A DNA stretch of 62,813 nucleotides from Micromonospora rosaria (GTDB taxonomy: Bacteria > Actinomycetota > Actinomycetes > Mycobacteriales > Micromonosporaceae), in assembly GCF_001567585.1 (NCBI RefSeq), contig NZ_LRQV01000027.1, positions 1 to 62,813 on the forward strand, read 5' to 3'. A model generated the notes under the pieces. It was not told where the DNA came from. It searched no databases and saw nothing but the letters and a program-made list of their open reading frames with translations. Made by a program: the position numbers and the translations under genes. Positions 8,411 through 16,990 of this stretch are shown here, one piece after another. How positions within the stretch are numbered: position 1 is the stretch's first letter; every line of letters starts with the position of its first letter.

Positions 8411-9250
8411 TTAGGGGTGGTCGGGCAGGTTCCAGGACAGGACGGCGGCGCCGGTGCCCCAGATCGGGCCGTACGCGTGCAGGTGCGCCGGCCCGGTGGT
8501 CGCCTCGGCGCCGGCGGCGAACGCGAGGGCGCGGAACTGGCTGTCGGCCTGCGCCTGCCGGGCGAAGTCCTCCCGGACGGCGAGGACCTCGTCGACCTTG
8601 CCGGCGGTGAGCAGGTCGAGGACGCGGGTGTTCCACTGGTCGTGGCCCGGCTCGCCGATGCGGTCCTGGCCGGGTTCGATCCACTGCTGGATGAGGCCGG
8701 AGGACATCCCGGTCACCACGACGACGGCGGCGCGCAGGCCCGCGTCGCGGGCGGCGGCGGCACCGGCGCGGCCCACGTCGGCGAGGGTGTCGGCGTCGGC
8801 GTACAGGTTGCAGGAGACCTGGGCCCACCGCAGCCTGCGGTCCGGGTCGAGCAGCGCGGAGGTGACGATGGTGCCGGTGTCGATCGGGAACCCGTCGTAC
8901 CGGGTCCGGCGGGCCTGCATCCCGCCGGCCTGGACCCGGTCGGCCCAGCGTTCGGTGAAGTCGACGTCGAAGCGCAGGTCGTAGTCGAGCAGCCCGTAGT
9001 CGTAGGCGTACCAGTTCTCGTCGACGTGCTCGCCGCGCGGGTTGGGGTCGCACTGGAACTGGTGGCCGAGGACGGTGAACCACTGCGTCGACAGCAGCAG
9101 CACCACGTCGGGTTCGAGGCGACGCAGCCGGGCGCCGACGTCGCGGGCCGCCCCGGCCAGCGCCGACCAGCTCGGCGCGGGGTGCTCGGCGAGCAGGTGC
9201 GGCATGCCGGGCAGGAGCGCCCCGGCGACGATTCCGGTCCGGTCAGCCAT
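8411..9250 (-). CDS. Class III extradiol dioxygenase, non-catalytic alpha subunit (2-aminophenol 1,6-dioxygenase type), 279 aa
   Basis: A LigB-superfamily fold, co-linear with the catalytic subunit encoded upstream. Where that subunit has SPHPPHL and HAPHW, this one has LPGMPHLL and STQWFTVLG, so both iron-binding histidines are lost (replaced by Gly and Gln). The acidic position is kept in GAEATTG. The C-terminal PIWGTGAAVLSWNLP parallels the partner. Heterodimeric 2-aminophenol dioxygenases pair one iron-binding and one metal-free subunit, so this is expected to be structural. The ATG lies within the 3' end of the partner gene (8-bp overlap), so a 1:1 complex is likely. Confidence 0.88.
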   Translation of the reverse strand: MADRTGIVAGALLPGMPHLLAEHPAPSWSALAGAARDVGARLRRLEPDVVLLLSTQWFTVLGHQFQCDPNPRGEHVDENWYAYDYGLLDYDLRFDVDFTERWADRVQAGGMQARRTRYDGFPIDTGTIVTSALLDPDRRLRWAQVSCNLYADADTLADVGRAGAAAARDAGLRAAVVVVTGMSSGLIQQWIEPGQDRIGEPGHDQWNTRVLDLLTAGKVDEVLAVREDFARQAQADSQFRALAFAAGAEATTGPAHLHAYGPIWGTGAAVLSWNLPDHP

Positions 9251-10223
9251 GGTGGCTCCCCTCGGGCAGCCACTCCACGATCGCGTTGCCGGTGCCGATG
9301 ATCGTGCCGTAGCCGAGCACGTCGCCGGCGACCTTGGGCCAGCCCATCGCGGCGAGCATCCAGGTGAGGCTGCCGGCCTTGGTCTCGGAGGCGGTCGCCT
9401 CGATGTGTTCGGGGATCAGGTCGCGCAGCGGCGCGGTGGGGCCGCGCCGGATCGCCTCGAGCAGTTTCATGTCCCACCGGTACTGGTGGTTGTTGTACGG
9501 GTGTTCCCGTTCCATGTCCTCGGGCAGCTCCGGCTCCTCGTGCCAGTGCAGGTGGGACAGGGAGTTGGAGGCCAGCAGCACGGCCCGGCGGCCGGTGGCC
9601 TCGACGGCCAGGCGGGTGGCCTCGCCGAGGACCTCCATCTCGGTCAGCGAGGCGTCGGAGTAGAAGTACGGGTTGTTGTTGGCCGACAGGGAGACCACCG
9701 GGATGTCCCAGGCCGGGTTGGCCAGGTGCAGGGCGCCGATGGTGGCGTAGTCGACGCGGACCCGGGGGTCGCGCAGGGTGCGGGTGACCAGGCCCAGACC
9801 GCTGGCCTCCTCGGCGATCGCCTCACCGAGTTCGACGTCGGTCCGGAAGTCGTACCGGTAGCGGAACAGGTGCGGGAAGATCGGCTCGACGGAGAGGCCG
9901 CGTGGGTTCGGGACGCAGTTGACGTGGTGGCCGACCATCGTGATCCAGTGCGGGGCGTGCACGATGAGCACGTCCGGCTTGTGCACGTCGCGGATGCGGG
10001 CGCGCAGCCGCTCGTACGCCCAGCGCAGGGTCTCCCAGCCGCCGGTGGAGCGGGGCTCGTTCTGCGGCGGGTTCTCCCCGTAGATCAGGTGGGGCGGGTG
10101 CGGGCTGAGGCAGCCGGCGACGATGCCGGGCCGCGTCGGCGCCGGGGCCGGCGCCGGGGTGCGCGGCGCGGTGGTGGCGCCGCCACGGGTCGGGGCCAGC
10201 GGCACCCGGAAGACTCTGCTCAT
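9243..10223 (-). CDS. Class III extradiol dioxygenase, catalytic beta subunit (2-aminophenol 1,6-dioxygenase type), 326 aa
   Basis: It opens the aromatic ring of 2-aminophenol (possibly also catechol) with O2, giving 2-aminomuconate 6-semialdehyde. Iron ligands by motif are H42 (LSPHPPHLIY), H92 (HAPHWITMVGHH) and E280 (ATASETKAG), with the acid-base histidine at H224 (SNSLSHLHWHEE). Each is shifted by 29 or 30 from the positions I recall for the Pseudomonas enzyme (H13, H62, E251, H195), which exposes an N-terminal extension of about 30 residues: MSRVFRVPLAPTRGG, then an APAPAPTRPG linker. That is the layout of a microcompartment targeting tail. The start is coupled to the hyuB stop by ATGA. 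Confidence 0.9.
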   Translation of the reverse strand: MSRVFRVPLAPTRGGATTAPRTPAPAPAPTRPGIVAGCLSPHPPHLIYGENPPQNEPRSTGGWETLRWAYERLRARIRDVHKPDVLIVHAPHWITMVGHHVNCVPNPRGLSVEPIFPHLFRYRYDFRTDVELGEAIAEEASGLGLVTRTLRDPRVRVDYATIGALHLANPAWDIPVVSLSANNNPYFYSDASLTEMEVLGEATRLAVEATGRRAVLLASNSLSHLHWHEEPELPEDMEREHPYNNHQYRWDMKLLEAIRRGPTAPLRDLIPEHIEATASETKAGSLTWMLAAMGWPKVAGDVLGYGTIIGTGNAIVEWLPEGSHHG

Positions 10224-12238
10224 GACCGTCCTCCCCCGGCGAGCACCCGCACGTGGGAGCGGTCCTGCGGGGCGGTGCCGAGAATCTGCAGCCCGTCGTC
10301 GTCGAGGGCGAGTTCGTCCGCGGCCAGCGCCGCGTCGTGCCGGATCCAGGCCCGCAGCGGGGCCGGGTGTCCGCCGTGCACCTCGACGAGGGTGTCCTCG
10401 GCGAGGCCGCTGCCGGGGGCGACGTAGGCCAGCCGCCGCCGGCCGCGCTGCCCGGTGTAGGCCGGCTGGGTGGTGACGGTGGTGCGCAGCCAGCGCCGTT
10501 GGTCGCGCAGCCGTTGGCGGGTGGCGGCGGTCGCGGCCGGGTCGACCCGTCCGGCCGGGTCGAGGACGACGCCGTAGCGGTCCCGGGCGGCGGCGGCGGT
10601 CAGGTACTCCTGGGTCACGTCCTCGGCGACGGCCTCGGGTGCCCGGTCCAGCGGGTCGCCCCAGCCGCCACCGCCGGCGGACTCCATCACCAGGACGTCG
10701 CCGGCGCGCATCGGGAAGCCGGCGACCTTGCCGGGGGTGGCGAAGTCGACGCGCTCGCCGTCGGCCCGGCGGACGTGGGTGACGGTGGGTGCGCCGGGGC
10801 CGCCGTGCCGCAGCCCGTACGGCGGGACGGTGGTCCGGTCGGTCTGCACCGAGTACGCGCCGCCGCTGGCCAGCAGGCGGGTCTCGCGGCGGCTGCCGAG
10901 CCCGCCCCGGCGGGCGCCGTCACCGCAGGAGCCGGTGCGCAGCTCACAGGCGTCGATGAGGATCGGGATCTCGGTCTCCAGCCGTTCGACGGACTGGATG
11001 GTCGAGATGTCGCCGAGGTCGACGGGGTTCATCGCGCTGGGGCCGTCGGACTCGAGGAACCCACCGTTGCCGCCGGCCGGGTAGTCGTAGTAGAGGTAGG
11101 GCCGTCCGGTGTGCTCGTCGACACCGCCGATGAGGTTCTGGAAGGTGGTGCCGAACTGGTCGGCGGCGACGAGGTCGGGCGCCACCTGGCTGAGGGCGGC
11201 CATCACGGCGGAGATGACCCGCTTGCGGACCTCGCTGTGCGCGTTGGCCGGGGCGGGGTAGCTGACGTGCACGACGGTGCCGGGCTCGGTGTGCACCCGC
11301 AGCGGGCGGAAGGCGCCGTGGTTGACCAGCCCACCGGGGTCGAGGGCCGACTTGACGGCGATGAAGACGCCGGCGACGGTCATCGCCCGGGAGGAGTTGA
11401 CGACGGCGGCGACCTGGGTCGACGAGCCCCGGAAGTCGGCGTCGATCTCGTCGCCGTCGACGGTGAGCCGGCAGCGGACGATGGCCGGGTCGTACCGGCC
11501 GTCGGTGTAGAGGTCGAGGTAGTCCTCGTAGTGGTAGGCGCCGTCGGGCAGCGCCCGGATCATGTCGCGCAGCCGCTGCTCGGTGCGGTCCATGTTGGCG
11601 GCGACGCACTCGCGGACCAGGGCGGTGCCGTGCCGGGCGACGAGTTCGCGCAGCCGGCGCTCGGCGGTGTGGCAGGCGGCGACGCTGGACTCGAGGTCGC
11701 CACGGCGTTCGTCGGCCATCCGGACGTTGGCGAAGACGATGTCGTACGCGGCGCGGTTGGGCCGGCCCTGTTCGATCAGCTTGATCGGGGGGATCCGCAG
11801 CCCCTCCTGGAGGATCTCGGTGGCCTGGCCGGAGACGCTGCCCGGGGTCATGCCGCCGATGTCCGCCCAGTGCATGCGTACGCAGGGGAAGAGGAAGAGC
11901 TGCCCGTCGACGAAGACCGGGCTGATCAGCGTGACGTCGTTGAGGTGGCTGCCGCCCCGGTAGGGGTCGTTGACGATGTAGAGGTCACCGGGGCGCATCT
12001 CCTCGGCGAAGTCGGCGAAGATCTCGGCGACCGAGGCCGGCATGGCGATGACGTGGCCGGGCATGTCCCGGCCCTGGGCGACCATCTGTCCCTGCGGGTC
12101 GAACAGCGCGCACGAGAAGTCCTGTGCGTCGGCGATCACCGGCGAGTGCGCCGTACGGAAGATCGTCTGTCGCATCTCCCGGACGATCGAGATGAGACCT
12201 TCGGTGACGACTTCCAGGTCGATCGGGTTCACAGTCAT
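10220..12238 (-). CDS. hyuB: Hydantoinase/oxoprolinase family, HyuB-type subunit, 672 aa
   Basis: A HyuB-family protein from end to end: N-terminal NPIDLEVVTEGLISIVREM, then GHVIAMPASV, IVNDPYRGGSHLNDVTLISP, MHWADIGGMTPGSVSG and YDYPAGGNGG, and near the end AGDVLVMESAGGGGWGDP. Relatives with HyuA hydrolyse cyclic amides (N-methylhydantoin, oxoproline, lactams) or carboxylate acetone or acetophenone, using ATP. It is the first gene of the microcompartment operon and its stop overlaps the dioxygenase start. Its probable HyuA partner is 8 kb away at 18557-20566, in another operon. A role making or activating the precursor of 2-aminophenol is inferred from position only. Confidence 0.9.
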   Translation of the reverse strand: MTVNPIDLEVVTEGLISIVREMRQTIFRTAHSPVIADAQDFSCALFDPQGQMVAQGRDMPGHVIAMPASVAEIFADFAEEMRPGDLYIVNDPYRGGSHLNDVTLISPVFVDGQLFLFPCVRMHWADIGGMTPGSVSGQATEILQEGLRIPPIKLIEQGRPNRAAYDIVFANVRMADERRGDLESSVAACHTAERRLRELVARHGTALVRECVAANMDRTEQRLRDMIRALPDGAYHYEDYLDLYTDGRYDPAIVRCRLTVDGDEIDADFRGSSTQVAAVVNSSRAMTVAGVFIAVKSALDPGGLVNHGAFRPLRVHTEPGTVVHVSYPAPANAHSEVRKRVISAVMAALSQVAPDLVAADQFGTTFQNLIGGVDEHTGRPYLYYDYPAGGNGGFLESDGPSAMNPVDLGDISTIQSVERLETEIPILIDACELRTGSCGDGARRGGLGSRRETRLLASGGAYSVQTDRTTVPPYGLRHGGPGAPTVTHVRRADGERVDFATPGKVAGFPMRAGDVLVMESAGGGGWGDPLDRAPEAVAEDVTQEYLTAAAARDRYGVVLDPAGRVDPAATAATRQRLRDQRRWLRTTVTTQPAYTGQRGRRRLAYVAPGSGLAEDTLVEVHGGHPAPLRAWIRHDAALAADELALDDDGLQILGTAPQDRSHVRVLAGGGRS

Positions 12239-12333
12239 GCGGATGCCTCACTGGTTCCGGCTCGATCCCGGTGGCGGGAGAACGGACCATCCTGGGGTGG
12301 ACCACCTGTCGGTGGGCCTGCTGTCGATGAGCC

Positions 12334-12398
12334 GTCGGCGGGTGGACCGTCGGCGGGTGGACCATATTGTGGTCCTAGGGTTATATTGTGAAACCTAG
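12334..12398. promoter_or_regulatory. Divergent control region of the microcompartment operon and iclR, with shared motif
   Basis: Between hyuB (minus, start 12238) and iclR (plus, start 12422). Bases 12334-12363 are two exact 15-bp copies of GTCGGCGGGTGGACC. CATATTGTGGTC lies at 12363-12374 and recurs exactly at 23335-23346. An imperfect palindrome CTAGGGTT-N8-AAACCTAG spans 12375-12398, with a second ATATTGTG inside. This AT-rich island is the likely operator for the IclR protein; binding is inferred. Confidence 0.65.
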
Positions 12399-12421
12399 CA
12401 ACCGAGAAGGTGGGAAGCAAG

Positions 12422-13246
12422 ATGTCGTATGCCACTGACACCGCCCCGGACGACGGGCCGGCTCCCCGCGAGTCCGGCACGCAGGCGCTGGACCGCGCGC
12501 TCGGCGTGCTGCTCGCCTTCCGCGGCACCGACGCCGAACGCAAGGTCAGCGACGTCAGCCGCGAACTCGGCCTGCACAAGTCGACCGCCAGCCGGCTGTT
12601 CCGCGCGCTGGCCGACGCCGGCTTCCTCCAGCGCAACGAGGAGAACGGCAACTACCGGCTCGGCGTCGCCGTCTTCGAGCTCGGCGCGCGGTACCTCGCC
12701 GGGCTCGACCTGCACACCATCGCCCGCCCGCTGGTGCACCGGCTGGCCGAGGAGGAGGGCGAGAGCGTCAACCTGTCGGTCCTGGAGGGCCTCGACGCGA
12801 TCTCGATCCACGTCGTGCAGGGCACCCGCAACCTGCAACTCGTCTCCCGGCTCGGCCGGCGCATCCCGCTGTGGTGCAGCGCGGCCGGCAAGGCCCTGCT
12901 GATCGAGCAGGACGACGACGCGCTGCGGGCCACCCTGGCCACCGCGCCGTTCACCGCCCTGACCGGCCACACGATCACCGACCTCGACACGTTCGTCGCC
13001 CGGATGGCGACCGTCCGCGAGCAGGGCTGGGCGCTCAACGACCAGGAGAGCGAGGAGGGGCTGCGGGTCGTGGCCGCCCCGGTCCACGACCGGCACGGCC
13101 GGGTCGCGGCCGCCATCAGCGTCTCCGGCCCGATCTTCCGGCTCGACGGGGACCGGGTGGCGGAGCTGGCCGCCGCCGCCCGCCGGACCGCCGACGAGCT
13201 GTCCCGGCAGCTCGGGTACGGCTTCGGTGAGGTCTGGGGCGACTGA
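12422..13246 (+). CDS. IclR-family transcriptional regulator, 274 aa
   Basis: The N-terminal winged helix (about residues 20-80: ALDRALGVLLAFRGTDAERK, then VSDVSRELGLHKSTASRLFR) is followed by the IclR effector domain with ETGES-like AEEEGESVNLSVLEGLDAIS, IPLWCSAAGKALL and the C-terminal AVHDRHGRVAAAISVSGP-type block. The frame extends 4 codons upstream to a GTG, but the ATG at 12422 is preferred. It is divergent from hyuB and sits beside the repeated motif, so it is the natural regulator of both minus-strand operons. IclR proteins often sense aromatic catabolites. Its 3' end converges on the ThDP gene with only 23 bp between stops. Confidence 0.92.
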   Translation: MSYATDTAPDDGPAPRESGTQALDRALGVLLAFRGTDAERKVSDVSRELGLHKSTASRLFRALADAGFLQRNEENGNYRLGVAVFELGARYLAGLDLHTIARPLVHRLAEEEGESVNLSVLEGLDAISIHVVQGTRNLQLVSRLGRRIPLWCSAAGKALLIEQDDDALRATLATAPFTALTGHTITDLDTFVARMATVREQGWALNDQESEEGLRVVAAPVHDRHGRVAAAISVSGPIFRLDGDRVAELAAAARRTADELSRQLGYGFGEVWGD

Positions 13247-13269
13247 GCCGATCCACGCCTGCGGGCCGG

Positions 13270-14889
13270 TCAAAACCGCTCCTGCACCACGTCGGGGCGG
13301 ACCCGCACGTGCAGCACCGCCGGGCCGGTCAGCGGCAGCACCGCGTCGAACGCCGCCCGCGCGCCCGCCTCGTCGGTGACCGTCCACGCCGGCACCCCGA
13401 GCGCGCGGGCCACGGCGGCGAGGTCCCGGCCGGGGAACCGGGCCAGGTCCGGGTCCACCCCGCGCGGGGCGAGCTTGCGCACCTCCGCCCCGTACGCGGC
13501 GTCGTCGAGGACCACCAGCAGCACCGGCGCGCCGACCCGGGCCAGGGTGTCGAGTTCACCGAGTCCGGTGAGCAGGCTGCCGTCGCCCTCGAAGGCGACC
13601 ACCGGCCGGTCGGGGCGGCCGACGGCGGCGCCGACCGCGAACGGCAGCCCGACGCCGATGCTGCCGAACTCCCACGGCGCGACGAACGAGCGGTCGGTGG
13701 CGGCCGAGTCGAGCAGCAGGTTCGGCCAGCCGCCGAAGTGCCCGACGCCGACGACGGTGGTCCGCCCACGCGGCAGCCGGTCGGCGCAGATCCGCATCAG
13801 GGCCCGGGGGTCGATCGCGTCCGCCGAGGGCTCGACGGGCAGCTCGGCGAAGGGGTCCGCCGCCGCCAGCGCGGCGGCCAGGTCCGGGCTGCGCCAGTCC
13901 GGCCGCGACACCGGGGCCAGCAGCGCCGACACCGCCCGCGCGGTCTCACCGGCGTCACCGACCACCCCGGCGGCCACCGGCCACCGGGCGCCGATGGCGG
14001 CCGGGTCGACGTCGACGCTGACCACCGTCGCGTCCGGGAAGAGGACGCCGTGGTCGGCCGTCCACCGGTTCAGGCCGGCGCCGAAGGTGACCACCAGGTC
14101 CGCCCCGGCCAGCACCCGCCGGGTCAGCGGCCGGGCCAGCCCGCCGGCCACCCCGAGGTCGTACGGGTGGCCGGTGAACAGCCCGGCGGCCATCAGGGTG
14201 GTGGCGAGCAGGGCGTCGGCCCGGTCGGCCAGGTCCCGGAGCGCGTCGGCGGCCGGCTCGGCGCCCCGGCCGGCGAGCAGCACCGGCCGCCGCGCCGACC
14301 GCAGCCGCCCGGCGAGCGCCGCCACGGCGGCGGGATCCGGGACGAGCGGACGCGGCGGACGGGGCACCACCGGTGGCGCGGCGGCCGGGACGGCCGGCAC
14401 CGGCTCGTCCTGCAGGTCGATCGGCACGTTCAGCACCACCGGGCCGGGCAGCTCCCGGGCCGCCCGGAACGCCCGCCCGACGTCGCGCACGGCGGTCCCG
14501 GCGGTGGTCACCGGCCGGAACGTGCCCGCCGTGGCCAGGGCGTACGGCTGCTGGTCGAAGCTCTGCACGTGCCACGGGTCGCTGGGCGGGGTGTCCCCGG
14601 CGACCAGCACCAGCGGGGTACGGGCCTGCCGGGCGATCGTCAACGCGGCCCCGGCCACCGCCAGCCCCGGCCCCTGGGTGACCGTGGCCACCGCGCACCG
14701 GCCGGTCGTCCGGGCGTACCCGTCGGCCATCATCACCGCGGCGTTCTCGTTGCGGGCCGCGACGAAGCGGACGCCGTGCCGCTCGACCAGGTCCGCGACC
14801 AGGACCATGTTGGCGTCACCGAGCAGGCCGAAGACGGTGTCGACACCGTGCGCCACGACGGCGTCGGCGATCGCCTCGAAGACCCTCAC
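13270..14889 (-). CDS. Thiamine-diphosphate enzyme (acetolactate synthase/benzoylformate decarboxylase superfamily), 539 aa
   Basis: Three-domain POX-type architecture. The PYR domain carries the catalytic glutamate E48 in AARNENAAVMMADGYART; the central domain begins about residue 185; the PP domain has the ThDP-magnesium motif FEGDGSLLTGLGE...LVVLDDAAYG. The second motif residue is Asp-Asp rather than Asn-Asn. Substrate is not predictable: it could decarboxylate a 2-oxo acid or carboligate. The GTG start overlaps the enoyl-CoA hydratase stop. It is the last gene of the second operon, so it may act on a 2-oxo acid released upstream of the 2-aminophenol pathway. Confidence 0.85.
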   Translation of the reverse strand: MRVFEAIADAVVAHGVDTVFGLLGDANMVLVADLVERHGVRFVAARNENAAVMMADGYARTTGRCAVATVTQGPGLAVAGAALTIARQARTPLVLVAGDTPPSDPWHVQSFDQQPYALATAGTFRPVTTAGTAVRDVGRAFRAARELPGPVVLNVPIDLQDEPVPAVPAAAPPVVPRPPRPLVPDPAAVAALAGRLRSARRPVLLAGRGAEPAADALRDLADRADALLATTLMAAGLFTGHPYDLGVAGGLARPLTRRVLAGADLVVTFGAGLNRWTADHGVLFPDATVVSVDVDPAAIGARWPVAAGVVGDAGETARAVSALLAPVSRPDWRSPDLAAALAAADPFAELPVEPSADAIDPRALMRICADRLPRGRTTVVGVGHFGGWPNLLLDSAATDRSFVAPWEFGSIGVGLPFAVGAAVGRPDRPVVAFEGDGSLLTGLGELDTLARVGAPVLLVVLDDAAYGAEVRKLAPRGVDPDLARFPGRDLAAVARALGVPAWTVTDEAGARAAFDAVLPLTGPAVLHVRVRPDVVQERF

Positions 14890-15635
14890 CGGGCACCCCG
14901 GTCGAGGTAGTCGCCGGGCGGGCGCAGCGCCACGCTCAGCGCGCCGAGGTAGGAGTCGGTGGCGACGGCGTCGAACCGTGGACCGGCCAGCCGGGCCGCC
15001 CGCTTGGTCATCGACCGGCCCACCGCCGAGGTGGCCAGCAGCCGGTCGACGACGCCGGTGACGGCCGCCGGCAGCCCGTCCCCGTCGACCACCCGGGTGA
15101 CCAGGCGCAGGGCGAGCATCTCGGCCGGGTCGATCCGCTCGCCGAGCAGCAGCCACCGCTTGGCCAGGTCGGCACCCACCAGGTCGGCGAGGATCGCCAT
15201 GCCGCTCCAGGTCAACGGGATGCCGAAGGTCACCTCGGGGAAGGTGAAGAACGCCGGGTCGGCGGCCACCCGCAGGTCGCTGGCGAGCCCCAGCACGGCC
15301 CCGGAACCGATCGCCGGGCCGTTGAAGGCGGTGACCGTGGTCTGCTCCAGCCGGTACCAGCGCTCCACCAGCTCGGCGGTGCGCCGCTGGACGTGCATGG
15401 TGGTCCCGGCGTCCAGGCCGGCCAGCTCGTGCAGGTCGGTGCCGGCGCAGAACGCCGTACCCGCGCCGGTGAGCACCACGACCTCGACGTCGTGGTCCCG
15501 GCCCAGGTCGTGCAGGACGTCCTCGAACCGGGCGAGCATCGCCAGGTCGAAACTGTTGCGCCGGTGCGGCCGGTTGAGGGTCACCCGGGCCAGCCGCCCG
15601 GTGCGGTGCAGCAGCACGGACTGCTCGTCGGTCAT
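14886..15635 (-). CDS. Enoyl-CoA hydratase/isomerase family protein, 249 aa
   Basis: Crotonase fold. The oxyanion-hole segments are FCAGTDLHELAG and IGSGAVLGLASDLRVA, with the FPEVTFGIPL strand carrying the usual glutamate. Other members hydrate, isomerise, dehalogenate or open rings of CoA esters. It lies between the lyase and the ThDP gene with 4-bp overlaps on both sides, downstream of an acyl-CoA ligase, so a CoA-ester substrate made by that ligase is likely. No specific reaction can be assigned. Confidence 0.88.
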   Translation of the reverse strand: MTDEQSVLLHRTGRLARVTLNRPHRRNSFDLAMLARFEDVLHDLGRDHDVEVVVLTGAGTAFCAGTDLHELAGLDAGTTMHVQRRTAELVERWYRLEQTTVTAFNGPAIGSGAVLGLASDLRVAADPAFFTFPEVTFGIPLTWSGMAILADLVGADLAKRWLLLGERIDPAEMLALRLVTRVVDGDGLPAAVTGVVDRLLATSAVGRSMTKRAARLAGPRFDAVATDSYLGALSVALRPPGDYLDRGAR

Positions 15636-16990
15636 GGCGACTCCGAGGTGAGTAGGGCCCGGTCGACCAGCGCGGCGGCGTGGCCGACGTAGGACAGCGG
15701 GTCGAGCAGCCCGGCCAGGTCGGCGTCGGGCAGGGCGGCGGCCACCTGCGGGTCGGCGCGCAGCACCTCGGCGAACGGCCGGCCCTGCTCCAGGCTGTCG
15801 CGGACGATCCGCATCACCAGGTGGTGGGCCTGCTCGCGGCCGAGCGGGCCGGCCAGGCGCAGCATGACCGCCTCGGAGAGGACCAGGCCGCCGGTGAGGT
15901 CCAGGTTGGCCCGCATCCGGTCCGGGTTGACGCCGAGGTCGCCGAAGACCTCCACCAGCCGTTCCAGCGCGCCGCCGACGAGGATGAAGCACTCCGGCAG
16001 CAGCTTCCACAGCGTCATGCCGACGCCCATGTCCCGGTCGTCCTGGGCGACCATGGTCTGCAACGCCAGCGGCACCTGGGCGCGCAGCGTGCCGGCGGCG
16101 GCGATGACCGCCTCGCACCGGATCGGGTTGCGCTTGTGCGGCATGGTGCTGCTGCCGACCTGGGTGGCCCGCTGCGGCTCGTACGCCTCGCCGACCTCGG
16201 TGCGGCCGAGGAAGTAGATCTCCCGGGCCAGCTTCTCGGCGCTGGCGGCGACCAGCCCGAGGACCATCAGGCACTCGGCGAACCGGTCCGAGGTGGCGTG
16301 CCACGGGGTGTCGGCCACGCCGAGGCCGAGGTCGGCGGCGACGGCGCGTTCGACCGCGAACGCCTGCGGCCCGTACCCGGCCATCGTGCCGGCGGCCCCG
16401 CCCATGCTGGTCACCAGCAGCCGGCCACGCATCTGGGCCAGCCGGGACCGGTGCCGTTGCAGCTCGCTCTGCCACACCGCGCAGCGCAGCCCGAAGGTGG
16501 TCGGCAGCGCCTGCTGCCCGTGCGTGCGGGCCGGCATCGGCGTGGTGCGGTGCCGCAGCGCGAGCCGGCGCAGGATGCGCACCAGCTCGTCGACCTGACG
16601 CGCGACGATGTCCAGGCCGGCCCGGGCCCGCAGCACGAACCCGGTGTCCATCACGTCCTGGGTGGTCGCGCCGAGGTGCACGTACCGGCCGGCGTCGCCG
16701 GGGCAGGCGGCGGTCAGCGCCCGTACCAGCGGCACCAGCGGATGCACGGTGTCGGCGGCGTCGGCGGCGAGCACGGTGGTGTCGAGCCGGTCGAGCCGGG
16801 CCGTGTCGCTGATCGCCTGGGCCGCCGCCGACGGGATGATGCCGAGGCCCGCCTGGGCGCGGGCCAGGGCCGCCTCGACGTCGAGCCAGGACTGCATGAG
16901 CTGCCGGTCGTTGAAGACCCCACGCATCTCGGCGTTGCCGAAGAAGCTGGTGACGGTCAGCGAGTCCAGGAAACACGATCCGAGCTGCAT
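15632..16990 (-). CDS. Fumarase/aspartase-superfamily lyase (adenylosuccinate lyase or carboxymuconate cycloisomerase-like), 452 aa
   Basis: The superfamily signature GSSTMPHKRNPIRCEA is intact, as are HLGATTQDVMDTGF and PARTHGQQALPTTFG with the conserved His. Overall it matches the PurB/PcaB branch: helical bundle, tetrameric, beta-elimination or cycloisomerisation through an aci-carboxylate. A purine role is unlikely because it is embedded among catabolic genes; cleavage of a succinyl-type or aminodicarboxylate adduct is an attractive guess. The ATG overlaps the ligase stop. Confidence 0.85.
   Translation of the reverse strand: MQLGSCFLDSLTVTSFFGNAEMRGVFNDRQLMQSWLDVEAALARAQAGLGIIPSAAAQAISDTARLDRLDTTVLAADAADTVHPLVPLVRALTAACPGDAGRYVHLGATTQDVMDTGFVLRARAGLDIVARQVDELVRILRRLALRHRTTPMPARTHGQQALPTTFGLRCAVWQSELQRHRSRLAQMRGRLLVTSMGGAAGTMAGYGPQAFAVERAVAADLGLGVADTPWHATSDRFAECLMVLGLVAASAEKLAREIYFLGRTEVGEAYEPQRATQVGSSTMPHKRNPIRCEAVIAAAGTLRAQVPLALQTMVAQDDRDMGVGMTLWKLLPECFILVGGALERLVEVFGDLGVNPDRMRANLDLTGGLVLSEAVMLRLAGPLGREQAHHLVMRIVRDSLEQGRPFAEVLRADPQVAAALPDADLAGLLDPLSYVGHAAALVDRALLTSESP

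Noticed and set aside
15632..16990. purB for purine synthesis
   Set aside because: The gene is in a catabolic operon between an acyl-CoA ligase and an enoyl-CoA hydratase; the superfamily signature alone does not support a purine role.
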